A stretch of 42,589 nucleotides of DNA from Nocardia mexicana NBRC 108244 (GCF_001613165.1 NZ_BDBV01000120.1:1-42589); one strand, 5' to 3'. Shown: positions 25,401 to 33,802, numbered from the stretch's first letter. Notes: generated by a model not told the origin, from the letters alone. Numbers and translations are program-made.

Positions 25401-27381
25401 GCGGCACTTCGCCGAGATGGACATCGACACGCAGTCACAGGAATTCACCGTGGTGGGTGTCGGTGACATGTCCGGTGATGTGTTCGGCAACGGCATGCTG
25501 CTGTCGGAGCACATCCGCCTGGTTGCCGCGTTCGATCACCGGCACATCTTCCTGGACCCGAATCCCGATGCGGCACAGTCGTTCCAGGAACGCAAGCGCA
25601 TGTTCGCCCTGCCCCGCTCGTCCTGGCGTGACTATGACACGTCGCTGATCAGCGCGGGCGGCGGCGTCTACGACCGCACCGCCAAGGCGATTCCGATCAC
25701 CCCGCAGATCCGCGAGGCCCTGGATTTGGACCCGAGCGTGATCACCCTGTCGCCGCCGGAACTGATCCGCGCCATTCTGCTCGCCCCCGTCGACCTGCTG
25801 TGGAACGGCGGCATCGGCACCTACGTGAAGGCGTCGTCCGAGACCCACCCCGATGTCGGCGACAAGTCCAACGACGCGGTGCGGGTCGACGCGAACAGCC
25901 TGCGGGTCAAGGTGATCGGCGAGGGCGGCAACCTCGGCCTCACGGCCCTGGGGCGAATCGAGTTCTGCCGGGGCGGCGGCCGGATGAACACCGACGCCCT
26001 GGACAACTCGGCGGGTGTGGACTGCTCCGACCACGAGGTCAATATCAAGGTGCTGCTGGACGGCGTGGTCTCCGGCGGAGATCTCGTCGTCGACGAACGC
26101 AACGCGCTGCTCGCCGCGATGACCGACGAGGTGTCCGAACTCGTGTTGCGCGACAACATCTCGCAGAACGTTCAGATGGGGTTGTCGCGCGCGGAGGCGG
26201 AGCCGCTGGCGGTGGTCCATCGCCGCCTGATCTCCGAACTGGAGAACCGCCGCGGCCTCAACCGTCGACTCGAGGCACTGCCGTCGGATGCGGAGCTGGA
26301 GCGACGCATCGCCGACGGCCAGGGGCTCACCTCTCCGGAGTTGGCGAATCTCCTTGCGCACGTGAAGCTTTCGCTGAAGGCGGATCTGCTGGCCGGGGAC
26401 CTGCTGGACAGCACCGCCTTCGAATCCGTGCTGCCCACCTACTTCCCGGTGCCGCTGCGCGAACGGTTCGGCGCCGCCATCGGCCGTCACCCGCTGCGCC
26501 GCGAGATCCTGGCGACCATGGTGGTCAACGACGTCGTCGACTACGGCGGCATCACCTACGCCTTCCGGCTGAGCGAGGAGACCGGCGCCACCGCCGAGGA
26601 CGCCGTGCGGGCCTTCACCGCCACGGTGGAGATCTTCGACCTGCGCGACCTGTGGCAGCGCATCCGGACCACCCCGATGCCGACCGCGGTGCGCAACGAA
26701 TTGGAGCTGGAGACCAAGCGCACCCTCGACCGCGCGTCCCGGTGGCTGCTGGCCAACCGCCCCCAGCCGCTGGCGATCGGGGCCGGAATCACCCGCTACC
26801 GCAAGGGAGTTCAGGCTCTCGCCGACAAGGTGCCGTCCTGGCGCCCCGGCCCGCTCGCCGACGACGTGCTGCAGCGCTCCGGCGGACCGATCGAGCGCGG
26901 CGCGCCGCGGGAACTGGCGGAGGAGGTGGCGCTGCTCGTGCACCGCTTCCCGCTGCTGGACGTGCTCGATATCGCCGACATCTGCGAACGGGACGCCGAC
27001 GAGGTGGCCGCGCTCTACTACGCGCTGGACCTGCACTTCGAGATCCAGCGCCTGCTCACGGCCGTTGCCGGGCTCGACCGCGGCGACCGCTGGCGCACCC
27101 TGGCCCGCCTCGCCGTCCGCGACGACCTGTACGACTCGCTGCGGTCGCTGACGGTGGACGTGCTCGCCGCGACCGATCCGGCCGAGAGCCCGGACGAGAA
27201 GATCGCCTACTGGGAGTCCACCAACCGCTCCCGCCTGGCCCGCGCCCGCGCGGCACTCGGCGAGATCTACGCGGTCGGCTCCTACGATCTGGCGACCCTC
27301 TCGGTCGCCGCCCGCCAGGTCCGCAGCATGGTCTCCAGCGGCGAGACCACCGCCACGGTGGCGACGGGCGCGGTCGGCTGA
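22441..27381 (+). CDS. gdh: NAD-dependent glutamate dehydrogenase, large (GDH-180) type
   Basis: 1646 residues from GTG 22441, preceded by GGAGG at good spacing. It converts glutamate and NAD+ to 2-oxoglutarate, ammonium and NADH. The N-terminal ~700 residues contain the ACT-like and regulatory modules of the family. The catalytic core includes GAVARGGLRWSDRLEDFRTEVLGLVKAQAVKNAV (from about residue 826, Lys850 and Lys855) and GAKGGFV (Lys865), then the nucleotide-binding region and a long helical C-terminus. Length matches mycobacterial and Streptomyces homologues. In mycobacteria the enzyme is inhibited by unphosphorylated GarA, which PknG phosphorylates; pknG is 2.4 kb downstream. Two shared regulatory elements lie in its promoter region. 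Confidence 0.95.
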   Translation: MAATQQTISWKRFRDDPTDLEAIYFRWIQPGAAAPAITGRAELIYRQHLELAAVRRPGKALTRVYRAGDGFGPAIQIVNDDMPLLVDSVTAALRRLGAVVTEVVHPVFDVLRDNHGRLRAIAPAEGEGRSGPKTRPGAGTAVRESWMHVQLALDTDDELIQNIEQALRPVLGVIRQVADDTTPMTRAIRALANRLDHTAEWVRDAEVPECARLLRWLADGHFTLLGYGYYDSPNLVAAEHGPVAPIPVSGTGLGVLRGESGSEIAVPAFDGDDSVLRMANGSADAMMPGSPDVYFISVADYGDADPKQFLPAGGPIEPRGVHVFVGMFTVAGAHENILDIPVISRRVLQVIDWAGFALNSFSGQGLLEMLQTFPRVELFSTDARRLFETVSAVMNLGLRRQVRLFIRRDAGSGAVYCLVYIPRDRYSTEVRLRMQDVLQAEFDGEQVAYSARATESELAVVYFTVHRRQDAPLADITESNRERIQELLFATTRTWSDRLLAEAGGNPELSTAAQDYAAAFPAGYQEEYSPAQALEDLRRLRRLSDGAIETNLYRSDESASGEWRFTLYVAGTEVSLSRVLPVLHSFGVEVVYERPYRLDLADGSRQWIYDFGLRVPAALLRGTTDPDIEADLSRSVDPESLPDSSIRRRLPEAVAAMWHGRTEVDGMNELVLRTGLHWRQVAMLRAYAKYLQQAGFAYTFGNITRALVTHPTTARAFAELFDAYFDPDGVGSVASVRAAAIAERLQAEIEAVVSLDTDRILRAMLGLITATLRTNYFRRGADGQPTEYLSFKFDPHSINELPRPRPQFEIFVYSPRVEGVHLRFGAVARGGLRWSDRLEDFRTEVLGLVKAQAVKNAVIVPVGAKGGFVVKRPPESTDDPTVDRQALQAEGVACYRTFISGLLDVTDNVDHATGQVVPPARVVRRDSDDTYLVVAADKGTATFSDIANDVAQSYGFWLGDAFASGGSVGYDHKAMGITAKGAWESVKRHFAEMDIDTQSQEFTVVGVGDMSGDVFGNGMLLSEHIRLVAAFDHRHIFLDPNPDAAQSFQERKRMFALPRSSWRDYDTSLISAGGGVYDRTAKAIPITPQIREALDLDPSVITLSPPELIRAILLAPVDLLWNGGIGTYVKASSETHPDVGDKSNDAVRVDANSLRVKVIGEGGNLGLTALGRIEFCRGGGRMNTDALDNSAGVDCSDHEVNIKVLLDGVVSGGDLVVDERNALLAAMTDEVSELVLRDNISQNVQMGLSRAEAEPLAVVHRRLISELENRRGLNRRLEALPSDAELERRIADGQGLTSPELANLLAHVKLSLKADLLAGDLLDSTAFESVLPTYFPVPLRERFGAAIGRHPLRREILATMVVNDVVDYGGITYAFRLSEETGATAEDAVRAFTATVEIFDLRDLWQRIRTTPMPTAVRNELELETKRTLDRASRWLLANRPQPLAIGAGITRYRKGVQALADKVPSWRPGPLADDVLQRSGGPIERGAPRELAEEVALLVHRFPLLDVLDIADICERDADEVAALYYALDLHFEIQRLLTAVAGLDRGDRWRTLARLAVRDDLYDSLRSLTVDVLAATDPAESPDEKIAYWESTNRSRLARARAALGEIYAVGSYDLATLSVAARQVRSMVSSGETTATVATGAVG

Positions 27382-27496
27382 CCGGAACGGAAATCGTGCG
27401 TGGCACCGCGGGCGAACCGAAGCGTGTTGACCTCGAGTAAGGTTTAGATCTTAGGCTCCACGACCGAACCTGAAAACGGAATCGGAACGAGGAGAC

Positions 27497-28357
27497 ATGA
27501 ACACACCGGCCGACCCCTCCTACCGTTGGGGCAGTGAAGATCTGGACCTGGACGCCTACCTGGAGCGCATCGGCTTCACGGGCGACCGCACGCCGACCGT
27601 CGCGACGCTGCGCCGCCTGGTGTACCTGCACACCACGACGATTCCGTTCGAGAACCTGGAAATCCTGCTCGGCCGGCCGATCCTGCTGGACGTGAAGTCC
27701 TTGCAGGACAAGATGGTCCGGCACCGCCGGGGCGGCTACTGCTTCGAGAACGCGACGCTGTTCGCGGCCGTGCTGGAACGGCTCGGCTTCGGTGTCACCG
27801 GGCTGTCCGGCCGCATATTCCTGGGCGAGGACGACCGCCTGCTACCGGCCACCCACGCCGGGCTGCGCGTGACCGCCGCCGACGACGACCGGGCCTGGCT
27901 GTGCGATGTCGGCTTCGGCTCCGGCCCGCTCGAGCCGATCGCGCTGACCCCGAGCGCCGACGAATTCACCATCGGCGCTTGGCGATTCCTGCTGGAACGC
28001 GATACGGACGAGCTCGGCGGCGCACTGTGGACCCTGCACAGCTTCTCCCACAACGGCTGGACCCGGCGCACATTCTCGATGAACCCGCAGTACCGAATCG
28101 ACTACGTGGTCGGTAACCACTACACCTCGACCTCGTCGCATTCCCCGTTCCTCACCCGCCCCGTCCTGCAGCGGATCCACCCGGAGGTCCACCACATGCT
28201 CGACGGCACCACACTGATCACCGACTACCCGGACGGCACCGGCGAATCCCGCGACCTGGAGCGCAGCGAAGTATCGAAGGTCCTCACCGAAATCTTCGAC
28301 ATCGAACTCGACGAGGCGGACAACGACCGGCTGGATCGGGTGACGGTCGGTTCGTGA
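27497..28357 (+). CDS. nat: Arylamine N-acetyltransferase
   Basis: 286 residues from ATG 27497, just after GAGGAG. It transfers acetyl from acetyl-CoA to arylamines and hydrazines, and in mycobacteria acts on isoniazid. The family triad is visible: Cys82 in RGGYCFEN, His120 in ATHAGL and Asp137 in CDVGFG; N-terminal IPFENLEIL is also typical. Its stop overlaps the start-like GTG of the GNAT remnant. A possible promoter (TTGACC near 27427 and TAGGCT near 27452, 19-nt spacer) lies in the 115-bp gap after gdh. Confidence 0.93.
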   Translation: MNTPADPSYRWGSEDLDLDAYLERIGFTGDRTPTVATLRRLVYLHTTTIPFENLEILLGRPILLDVKSLQDKMVRHRRGGYCFENATLFAAVLERLGFGVTGLSGRIFLGEDDRLLPATHAGLRVTAADDDRAWLCDVGFGSGPLEPIALTPSADEFTIGAWRFLLERDTDELGGALWTLHSFSHNGWTRRTFSMNPQYRIDYVVGNHYTSTSSHSPFLTRPVLQRIHPEVHHMLDGTTLITDYPDGTGESRDLERSEVSKVLTEIFDIELDEADNDRLDRVTVGS

Positions 28358-28470
28358 GCTTCGCGGTACGTCCCGCCACTTCGTTCGCCGATGTGTCGAC
28401 GGTGCTCGGTCTCGAGAATCCGCAATCCTCGGTGTGCTGGTGCCCCGAGTGGCTTGAGCCCGTCAGGGGA
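28354..28470 (+). pseudogene. N-terminal remnant of a GNAT-family acetyltransferase
   Basis: GTG 28354 overlaps the nat stop and starts a frame reading SFAVRPATSFADVSTVLG, then CWCPEW. This matches the opening of a known GNAT family (VRPAT...D...LG, then VCWC) by eye. The similarity stops after about 40 residues, and the frame then runs antisense through the zinc-ribbon gene. The acetyl-CoA-binding part is absent. It therefore looks like a deleted gene that was translationally coupled to nat. The precise end is uncertain. Confidence 0.6.
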
Positions 28471-28478
28471 TGTGCGAA

Positions 28479-28502
28479 CCGTCCGGCGAGAAGGCCGGAC
28501 GG
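28479..28502. terminator. Hairpin terminator between convergent genes
   Basis: Perfect 9-bp arms, CCGTCCGGC and GCCGGACGG, enclose the loop GAGAAG. It lies after nat and the GNAT remnant and just past the stop of the opposing SPFH gene (28512), so it could serve both directions. No T-run. Confidence 0.65.
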
Positions 28503-28511
28503 ACCGTCCGC

Positions 28512-29567
28512 TCAGATGCGTGCGACCGGGGTGCCGCAGGAGTTGCAGAATTTGGCGCCCGGGGCGAGTTCGGCGCCGCAGTCGGTGCAGTGGGCCGGGG
28601 ACGAATTCGCCAGTCGGGTACCGCAGTTCATGCAGAACTTCGCGCCCGCCGGGTTGGCGGTGCCGCAGCCGGTGCAGGTCGGCCCACCGGTGGGCAGGGC
28701 GGGCTGGTGGGGTGGGGGAGGGCTGCCGACGTGCTGCTGGATCGCGTTGACTCCCAATGCCGCGCCCAGGAATCCGCCCTCGACGCGCCCGCCGCCCTCG
28801 GCGAGGCCTTGGCCCGCGCCGAGCGCCATTTCGCCTGCGGCGTAGCGCTGGAAGTCACCGGTCAGCCGAATGTAGGTGACGTCCTTGGCAAGTCGCTTGA
28901 GTCGTTGCGAATCCTCGGGGGCCAGTGAGATGTCGAAGTTGCCCAGGCGGGGGATGCGCAGGCCGTATTCGTAGAGCGCGAGATTGGTCTGGTGCAGCAC
29001 CGCGGTCTCGACCGGCTGCAGCTGGGCGGACAACCCCAGGACCGGCCATTCCCCGGCCGAGATCCCCTGGGCGACGGTGACCTTCATGGATTTCAGCAGC
29101 AGGTCGGCGCACCAGCCGGGGACCGCGCCCGGATCGGCCGGATCGACGGTGCCCGCCAGCGTGGTGATCAGATCCGCAGGATCGCGCACCGAGAGCGAGA
29201 ATTCGCCGAACACCCGCAGCGTCACCACCTGCTCGGTGGCCGGATCGACGATATCGGTCAGCCGCCCGCCGAACTTCAGGCCGGAGAACTCCCGGGTGGA
29301 GACGAAATACAGCTCGGCGCGATAGTAGTTGCCGCCGCTGAGGGTGTCGACGAGGGCGCCGAGCACGGGCAACTCGTCCGCGTCGACCCGATGCCGCCCG
29401 GGCCCCATCGCGCCGACGACCTTGCCGGACTTGACGAACAGGGCGATCTCGTCGGCGTTGACGTGGGCGCGGGTGTAGCGCCGGATGTTGAGGTCCGGCC
29501 ACTTGTAGAGGAGCTGGTTCTTGCGTTCCTCGGGGACCGCGATGAATTCCCGTTCCAGCCAGGCCAT
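28512..29567 (-). CDS. SPFH-domain (virion-core-like) protein with two zinc ribbons
   Basis: 351 residues from ATG 29567, with GGAG about 6 nt upstream; the frame stays open upstream but without coding character. Residues ~1-230 are an SPFH/band-7-like domain of the YdjI or 'virion core protein' type (WLEREFIAVPEERKNQLLYKWPD..., ITTLAGTVDPADPGAVPGW). A Gly-rich linker follows, then two zinc ribbons: Cys298/301/312/315 and Cys327/330/341/344. No membrane helix. Such proteins form membrane-associated scaffolds; their partners are poorly known. It is divergent from pknG, sharing a 240-bp region with two strong candidate regulatory sites. Confidence 0.88.
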   Translation of the reverse strand: MAWLEREFIAVPEERKNQLLYKWPDLNIRRYTRAHVNADEIALFVKSGKVVGAMGPGRHRVDADELPVLGALVDTLSGGNYYRAELYFVSTREFSGLKFGGRLTDIVDPATEQVVTLRVFGEFSLSVRDPADLITTLAGTVDPADPGAVPGWCADLLLKSMKVTVAQGISAGEWPVLGLSAQLQPVETAVLHQTNLALYEYGLRIPRLGNFDISLAPEDSQRLKRLAKDVTYIRLTGDFQRYAAGEMALGAGQGLAEGGGRVEGGFLGAALGVNAIQQHVGSPPPPHQPALPTGGPTCTGCGTANPAGAKFCMNCGTRLANSSPAHCTDCGAELAPGAKFCNSCGTPVARI

Positions 29568-29646
29568 ATGTGCTCCATCGTCAGCATGCGTGCGGGTGGC
29601 GAAGGGTCGCCGCCACCCCAACATCAGACGAACCACTATTGAACGC

Positions 29647-29667
29647 GCCGTTAAACAACGGTACATT
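29647..29667 (+). promoter_or_regulatory. Copy C of the CCGYTRAACAACGG-YACATT element, before pknG
   Basis: The sequence is GCCGTTAAACAACGG followed by TACATT. Read as a promoter it gives TTGAAC (29639-29644), a 17-nt spacer and TACATT (29662-29667), with the inverted repeat CCGTT...AACGG inside the spacer. It points toward pknG, 141 bp from its start. Confidence 0.65.
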
Positions 29668-29704
29668 AAGTAGATGTTCGTCCATTTCATTCTGTGGCTC
29701 GCGG

Positions 29705-29727
29705 GGTATGGGAAGTATTCCCATACC
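29705..29727. promoter_or_regulatory. 23-bp perfect inverted repeat between SPFH gene and pknG
   Basis: Arms GGTATGGGAA (29705-29714) and TTCCCATACC (29718-29727) flank the spacer GTA. Size and perfection fit an operator for a dimeric regulator. It contains TGGGAA and TTCCCA half-sites facing the opposite way from the other inverted-repeat family. It is downstream of the likely pknG promoter, where a bound repressor would block transcription, or it could fold in the mRNA leader. Confidence 0.65.
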
Positions 29728-29807
29728 GGGGAAGCGGGCATAAGCATTGCGACGATCGGCCAACCACAATGAGAGCCCGATTCATCCGCGGGCTCGAGAG
29801 GTTTCTC

Positions 29808-32273
29808 ATGGCGGAGCCATCCGGCGCATCCGAACAGCCGCTGCCGCACCCCTGGGCGAATCGGCGGATGCGCGGAACCGAGGTGCCGAGCCGGGCACCG
29901 CGTCCCTGGGCCACCCGGCGTGCCGCCAAATCGGAGCTCTCGCAGCGATTCCGGCATCCGTGGTCGCAACCCAGCGCGCCGGAAGGCGAACCCGCCCAGT
30001 CGTTCTCACCGGATCCGAGCCCCTCCGGCGGCGAGCCGGAGGTATCCGACCACACCCTCCGTGAGGCGCCGGAACTCTCCGAGCTGTCGGAGGCCTCCGA
30101 GCTGGAGATGCTGGGCCTGTCCGGCTCGGATGCCGGATCGGGCCGCAGTTCCCGAACCCGGCCCAGCCCACGGCGATTGGGCGGCGGCCTGGTCGAGATG
30201 CCGCAGGTCGCGCCGGTGGACCCGCGCGCGGCCATGCTGGCGAATCCCGAAGTGGCGGAACACAAACGGTTCTGCTGGCAGTGCAACGCGCCGGTCGGCC
30301 GCGCCACCGATACCGAGCCCGCCGTGGTGAGCGGCACCTGCGCGAAATGCAACTCGCCCTTCAATTTCCGCCCCGCCCTGCAACCCGGCGAACTGGTGGC
30401 CGAGCAGTACGAGGTGCAGGGCTGCCTGGCACACGGCGGGCTGGGCTGGATCTATCTGGCCGTGGACCGCAATGTCAGCGATCGCTGGGTGGTGCTGAAA
30501 GGACTGCAGAATCCGCAGGACTTCGAGGCGCATGTGGTCGCCCTGGCCGAGCGACAATTCTTGTCAGAAGTAGCGCACCCGGGAATCGTCAAGATTTACA
30601 ACTTCGTCAAGCACCGGTCGGCGCGCGATATACCCGACGGCTATATCGTCATGGAATATGTCGGCGGCCGGTCGCTGAAGAAGGTCCTGGATCAGCGGGC
30701 ACCGAATCGCATTCCGGTCGCGGAAACCATTGCCTACATGATGGAAATCCTGCCGTCGCTGGACTATTTGCATTCCTTCGGGCTGTGCTACAACGACCTC
30801 AAACCGGACAACATCATGGTCAGCGAGGACGAGGTCAAGCTCATCGACCTGGGTGCGGTCGCCGCCATGGAGTCCTACGGCAGCATCTACGGCACCCCCG
30901 GATACCAGGCTCCCGAAATCACCGAGACCGGGCCGACGGTGATGTCGGATATCTATACCGTCGGCCGGACGCTGGCCGCGCTGGCACTCGAAATGCCCTG
31001 CGACGATGCCGGTCACTATCTGCACGGGATACCCTCGCCCGAACAGCAGCCGCTGCTGCGGCGCTACCCGGCCCTGCACCGCCTGCTGTGCCGCGCCACG
31101 GACCGGGACCCACAGCGCCGCTTCCCGTCCACCTACGCCATGTATCTGCAGCTCGCCGGCGTGCTGCGGACGGTGCTCGCGACCGATACCGGACGCGAAT
31201 ATCCCCAGGCATCGGTCGAATTCAGTTCGATGCGGGGCGATTTCGGCATCGATACGCTGATCGGCCAGACCGACGGAATCGTCGACGGCCGCACGCGCAT
31301 GCCCATCCTCGATGCGCGCAGCGTGGCCTCCGCGCTGCCGGTGCCGCTGATCGACAGCGAGGACCCCAGCGCGGAACTGTTGTCGACGATGCTGCACGCC
31401 GATCCGCGGCACGCCCTGGATGCGTTGCGCCGCACCAGCGATCGCATCGCCGCGGGCACCATCGCCGAACCGGAGTCGTTCGAACTCGAGGGCTCGCTCA
31501 CCGCGATCCGGGCCCATCTCGATCTGGAGGAGATCGAGATGGCCACACGGTTGCTGGCCGAGTTGCAGCCGAGCTACGGCGCGGACTGGCGGCTGGAGTG
31601 GTACCACGGCATCGCGGCGCTGCTCGGCGGTCGGCACGAAAGCGCCTACCGGCATTTCGATCTGGTGCACTCGATGGTGCCCGGCGAGATCGCACCGATG
31701 ACGGCGCTGGCGGCGACGGCGGAGCTGGTGCTGCAGTCGCTGGACGATCCCGCCGATCCCGAGTACTGGCATCGCGCCGCCGTGGACTTCTACGGGGCGG
31801 TGTGGCGCACCAATCACGGCGTCGTGAGCGCGGCCTTCGGCTTGGCGCGCCGGCTGGCCGCCGACGGTGAGCTGCTCGACGCGGTCGCCGTTCTCGATCA
31901 GGTGCCCGCCGCGTCCCGGCACTACGCGGTGGCGCACATGACCGGCTGCCTGCTGCTGGTCTCGCGGCCGGTCTCCGAGGTCACCGACGGCGATATCGTG
32001 ACGGCGGCGGCGCGGTTGCAGGCGCTGCCCGACGAGCCCCGGGCGCTGCAGTTGCGGGTCGTGGTGGTCGGCGCGGCGCTGGAATGGTTGCGGGCGGGTG
32101 GCTGGGCCCGGGATCCGGGCGCGACCCTGCTGGATTTCCCGCTGGACGAGCCGGGTCTGTCGCGCGGCCTGGAATCGTGCCTGCGCGACCTGGCGCGCGC
32201 CGCCCCCGACCGGCTGCACCGCTACCGGCTGGTCGATCTGGCCAATCAGGTGCGCCCGCGCACGCGGTGGTGA
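29808..32273 (+). CDS. pknG: Serine/threonine protein kinase PknG
   Basis: 821 residues from ATG 29808, chosen for GAGAGG at 6-nt spacing; ATG 29769 in frame is possible. A long disordered N-terminus (~150 residues) with Ser/Thr-rich acidic stretches leads to RRLGGGLVEMP, then a rubredoxin-like metal site, Cys156/159 and Cys178/181. The kinase domain has Lys231 (VVLKGL), YNDLKPDN with catalytic Asp330 (no HRD arginine, as in PknG), and DLG at 347 in place of DFG. The C-terminal ~340 residues are TPR-like. PknG is cytosolic and controls glutamate/2-oxoglutarate metabolism through GarA. The usual neighbours glnX and glnH are not seen. Its stop abuts that of the opposing DUF1707 gene. Confidence 0.95.
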   Translation: MAEPSGASEQPLPHPWANRRMRGTEVPSRAPRPWATRRAAKSELSQRFRHPWSQPSAPEGEPAQSFSPDPSPSGGEPEVSDHTLREAPELSELSEASELEMLGLSGSDAGSGRSSRTRPSPRRLGGGLVEMPQVAPVDPRAAMLANPEVAEHKRFCWQCNAPVGRATDTEPAVVSGTCAKCNSPFNFRPALQPGELVAEQYEVQGCLAHGGLGWIYLAVDRNVSDRWVVLKGLQNPQDFEAHVVALAERQFLSEVAHPGIVKIYNFVKHRSARDIPDGYIVMEYVGGRSLKKVLDQRAPNRIPVAETIAYMMEILPSLDYLHSFGLCYNDLKPDNIMVSEDEVKLIDLGAVAAMESYGSIYGTPGYQAPEITETGPTVMSDIYTVGRTLAALALEMPCDDAGHYLHGIPSPEQQPLLRRYPALHRLLCRATDRDPQRRFPSTYAMYLQLAGVLRTVLATDTGREYPQASVEFSSMRGDFGIDTLIGQTDGIVDGRTRMPILDARSVASALPVPLIDSEDPSAELLSTMLHADPRHALDALRRTSDRIAAGTIAEPESFELEGSLTAIRAHLDLEEIEMATRLLAELQPSYGADWRLEWYHGIAALLGGRHESAYRHFDLVHSMVPGEIAPMTALAATAELVLQSLDDPADPEYWHRAAVDFYGAVWRTNHGVVSAAFGLARRLAADGELLDAVAVLDQVPAASRHYAVAHMTGCLLLVSRPVSEVTDGDIVTAAARLQALPDEPRALQLRVVVVGAALEWLRAGGWARDPGATLLDFPLDEPGLSRGLESCLRDLARAAPDRLHRYRLVDLANQVRPRTRW

Positions 32274-32630
32274 TCAGCCCAGATACTTGCGGGCGACGAC
32301 CACGGCCGGTGCGGCCGCGAGCACCGACAGCCACAGCCAGTTGCCCGTGACCAGCACGGCCGCCGCCGCGAAAACCACACTCGCCGTGGCGAGCACGGCG
32401 AGCCGGAGGAGTGGATTCGGGGCGATCGGGGCGGGCTCGGGGGCCTCGGCGCCCGGCAGATCGGTGAACAGCTCCGCCAGTTGCGCCTTGGTGGTGGCGG
32501 CGTGCGCCCGCGCGCTGCGCTCCTCGAACTCGGTCAGCGTCAGCCTCCCGGAGGCCAGGTGCTGTGACAGATCCCGCAGCGCGCGTTCTCGCTCGTCCGT
32601 CCCCGTTCGAGCTTCCGGGATTTCGTTCAT
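32274..32630 (-). CDS. DUF1707-domain small membrane protein
   Basis: 118 residues from ATG 32630; an in-frame GTG at 32654 would add eight residues. The N-terminus has the DUF1707 (SHOCT-like) motif: RERALRDLSQHLASGRLTLTEFEERSARAHAATTKAQLAELFTDLP. The C-terminus has two hydrophobic helices (LLRLAVLATASVVFAAAAVLV and WLWLSVLAAAPAVVVA). Function unknown for the family; often near regulators in actinobacteria. Its stop codon directly abuts that of pknG, without a spacer or terminator. Confidence 0.85.
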   Translation of the reverse strand: MNEIPEARTGTDERERALRDLSQHLASGRLTLTEFEERSARAHAATTKAQLAELFTDLPGAEAPEPAPIAPNPLLRLAVLATASVVFAAAAVLVTGNWLWLSVLAAAPAVVVARKYLG

Positions 32631-32760
32631 GCCGAGCAGAATATGGACAGCCACGGCCTGCGGATTTCCACCGGCGGGAAGATGGTCGTCCGACCATGGT
32701 TAGTACACATCACTGCGTCACTCATCGTGCAAACTTGTTTCAGTGTGGTTTCCTTTATGT

Positions 32761-33495
32761 ATGTCAGTCGGTACTGAGTACACGATCGATGAACTGGCCC
32801 GTGCGGCCGGTACGACCGTGCGTAGCTTGCGCGTTTACCACGAGCGGGGTGTACTGCCCCCGCCTCAGGTGAAGGGGAGGACAGGTTTCTACGGTGCGGA
32901 CCATCTCAATCGGGTCCACACGATCAGCCGGCTGCTGGACCGGGGGATCAAGCTCAACGGGATAAAAGAGCTGCTCGCGGCCTGGGACCGGGGCGACGAT
33001 CTCGGCGTCATCCTCGGCGTCGGCGGGCCGGACGTACCGTCGGAGAGCGATGCGTCGCCGGGCGAGACGATCTCGGCGACCGAACTGGAGCAGCGGTATC
33101 GCGGGGTACCGCAGGGCCTGGCCCGGGTGGTCGGGCTCGGGCTGTACGAACCGGTCGACGCCACCACGTACCGCATCGCCGACCCCCAGCTGGCTCGCAC
33201 CGCCGAGCAATTGGCCGCGACGGGTGTCTCCGAGGACACGCTGCTGACGGAGCTCGAGCGGCTGTACGGCGACTGCGACCGCATCGCCCGCCGGTTCGCC
33301 GACCTCTTCCAGCGGACCGCCTGGAATGAATTCCAGCAGTCCGAACGGGGCCCGGACGATCTGGGCAGGCTGTCCGAGCGGGCCGACGCGACCCGGACCG
33401 TGCCCGCGCGCGTGACGGCGGAGCTGATCTCCCGGCTCGTCGCACGCTATCTCGATCAGGATTCCGAGCTCGCCGAGGTGCTCTCCGGCGCCTGA
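32761..33495 (+). CDS. MerR-family transcriptional regulator
   Basis: 244 residues from ATG 32761, where homology starts (EYTIDELARAAGTTVRSLRVYHERGVLPPP); an in-frame GTG at 32743 is unlikely. Residues ~5-75 are the winged helix-turn-helix and linker. The remaining ~170 residues are an effector domain with an acidic stretch and no cysteine cluster, so a metal-sensing role is unlikely. No ribosome binding site is visible, and the transcript may be leaderless. It is upstream of, and in the same direction as, the promoter element at 33803. MerR proteins act on operators lying between -35 and -10, the same arrangement as in that element, which makes this protein one candidate regulator. Confidence 0.88.
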   Translation: MSVGTEYTIDELARAAGTTVRSLRVYHERGVLPPPQVKGRTGFYGADHLNRVHTISRLLDRGIKLNGIKELLAAWDRGDDLGVILGVGGPDVPSESDASPGETISATELEQRYRGVPQGLARVVGLGLYEPVDATTYRIADPQLARTAEQLAATGVSEDTLLTELERLYGDCDRIARRFADLFQRTAWNEFQQSERGPDDLGRLSERADATRTVPARVTAELISRLVARYLDQDSELAEVLSGA

Positions 33496-33771
33496 CCGGA
33501 CCGCCCCGATCGCCGCGTCTCCACCCTGCCCCGCACAGCTCGACCCGCCCGGCCGCTCCGTGCTTGAACCGGAATGCCGGGTACCCGCGGCGGAACGCCC
33601 GGCCCCGAGCCGAACGTCCCCTTCCGTGCACTGACCGCGCGACACTCGTTCCGCGCCTGATGCCGGGTCGCACTGCTCCCGACTCGAGTTGAACGCTCGC
33701 CTCCGAGCAGGATCATTCCCTTCGCGACCGAGTCCGCTCACCGTCACTTCGGTTGATGGTCCCGCCATTCG

Positions 33772-33787
33772 TTCCCACCGGTGGAGA
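33772..33787. promoter_or_regulatory. Weak copy of the CCCA-N4-TGGG inverted repeat
   Basis: TTCCCA-CCGG-TGGAGA has two differences from the best copy. It ends 15 bp before promoter element D, so this gene, like gdh, may carry both element types. Confidence 0.35.
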
Positions 33788-33802
33788 CTTCGACCTGAAT
33801 AC

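Noticed and set aside
22465..27036. Very long open frames antisense to gdh
   Set aside because: They are products of high third-position G/C in gdh; rich in His, Arg and Gln, without recognisable domains.
28472..28845. Continuation of the GNAT-remnant frame as a 163-residue protein
   Set aside because: Beyond about residue 40 it is antisense to the well-supported zinc-ribbon SPFH gene.
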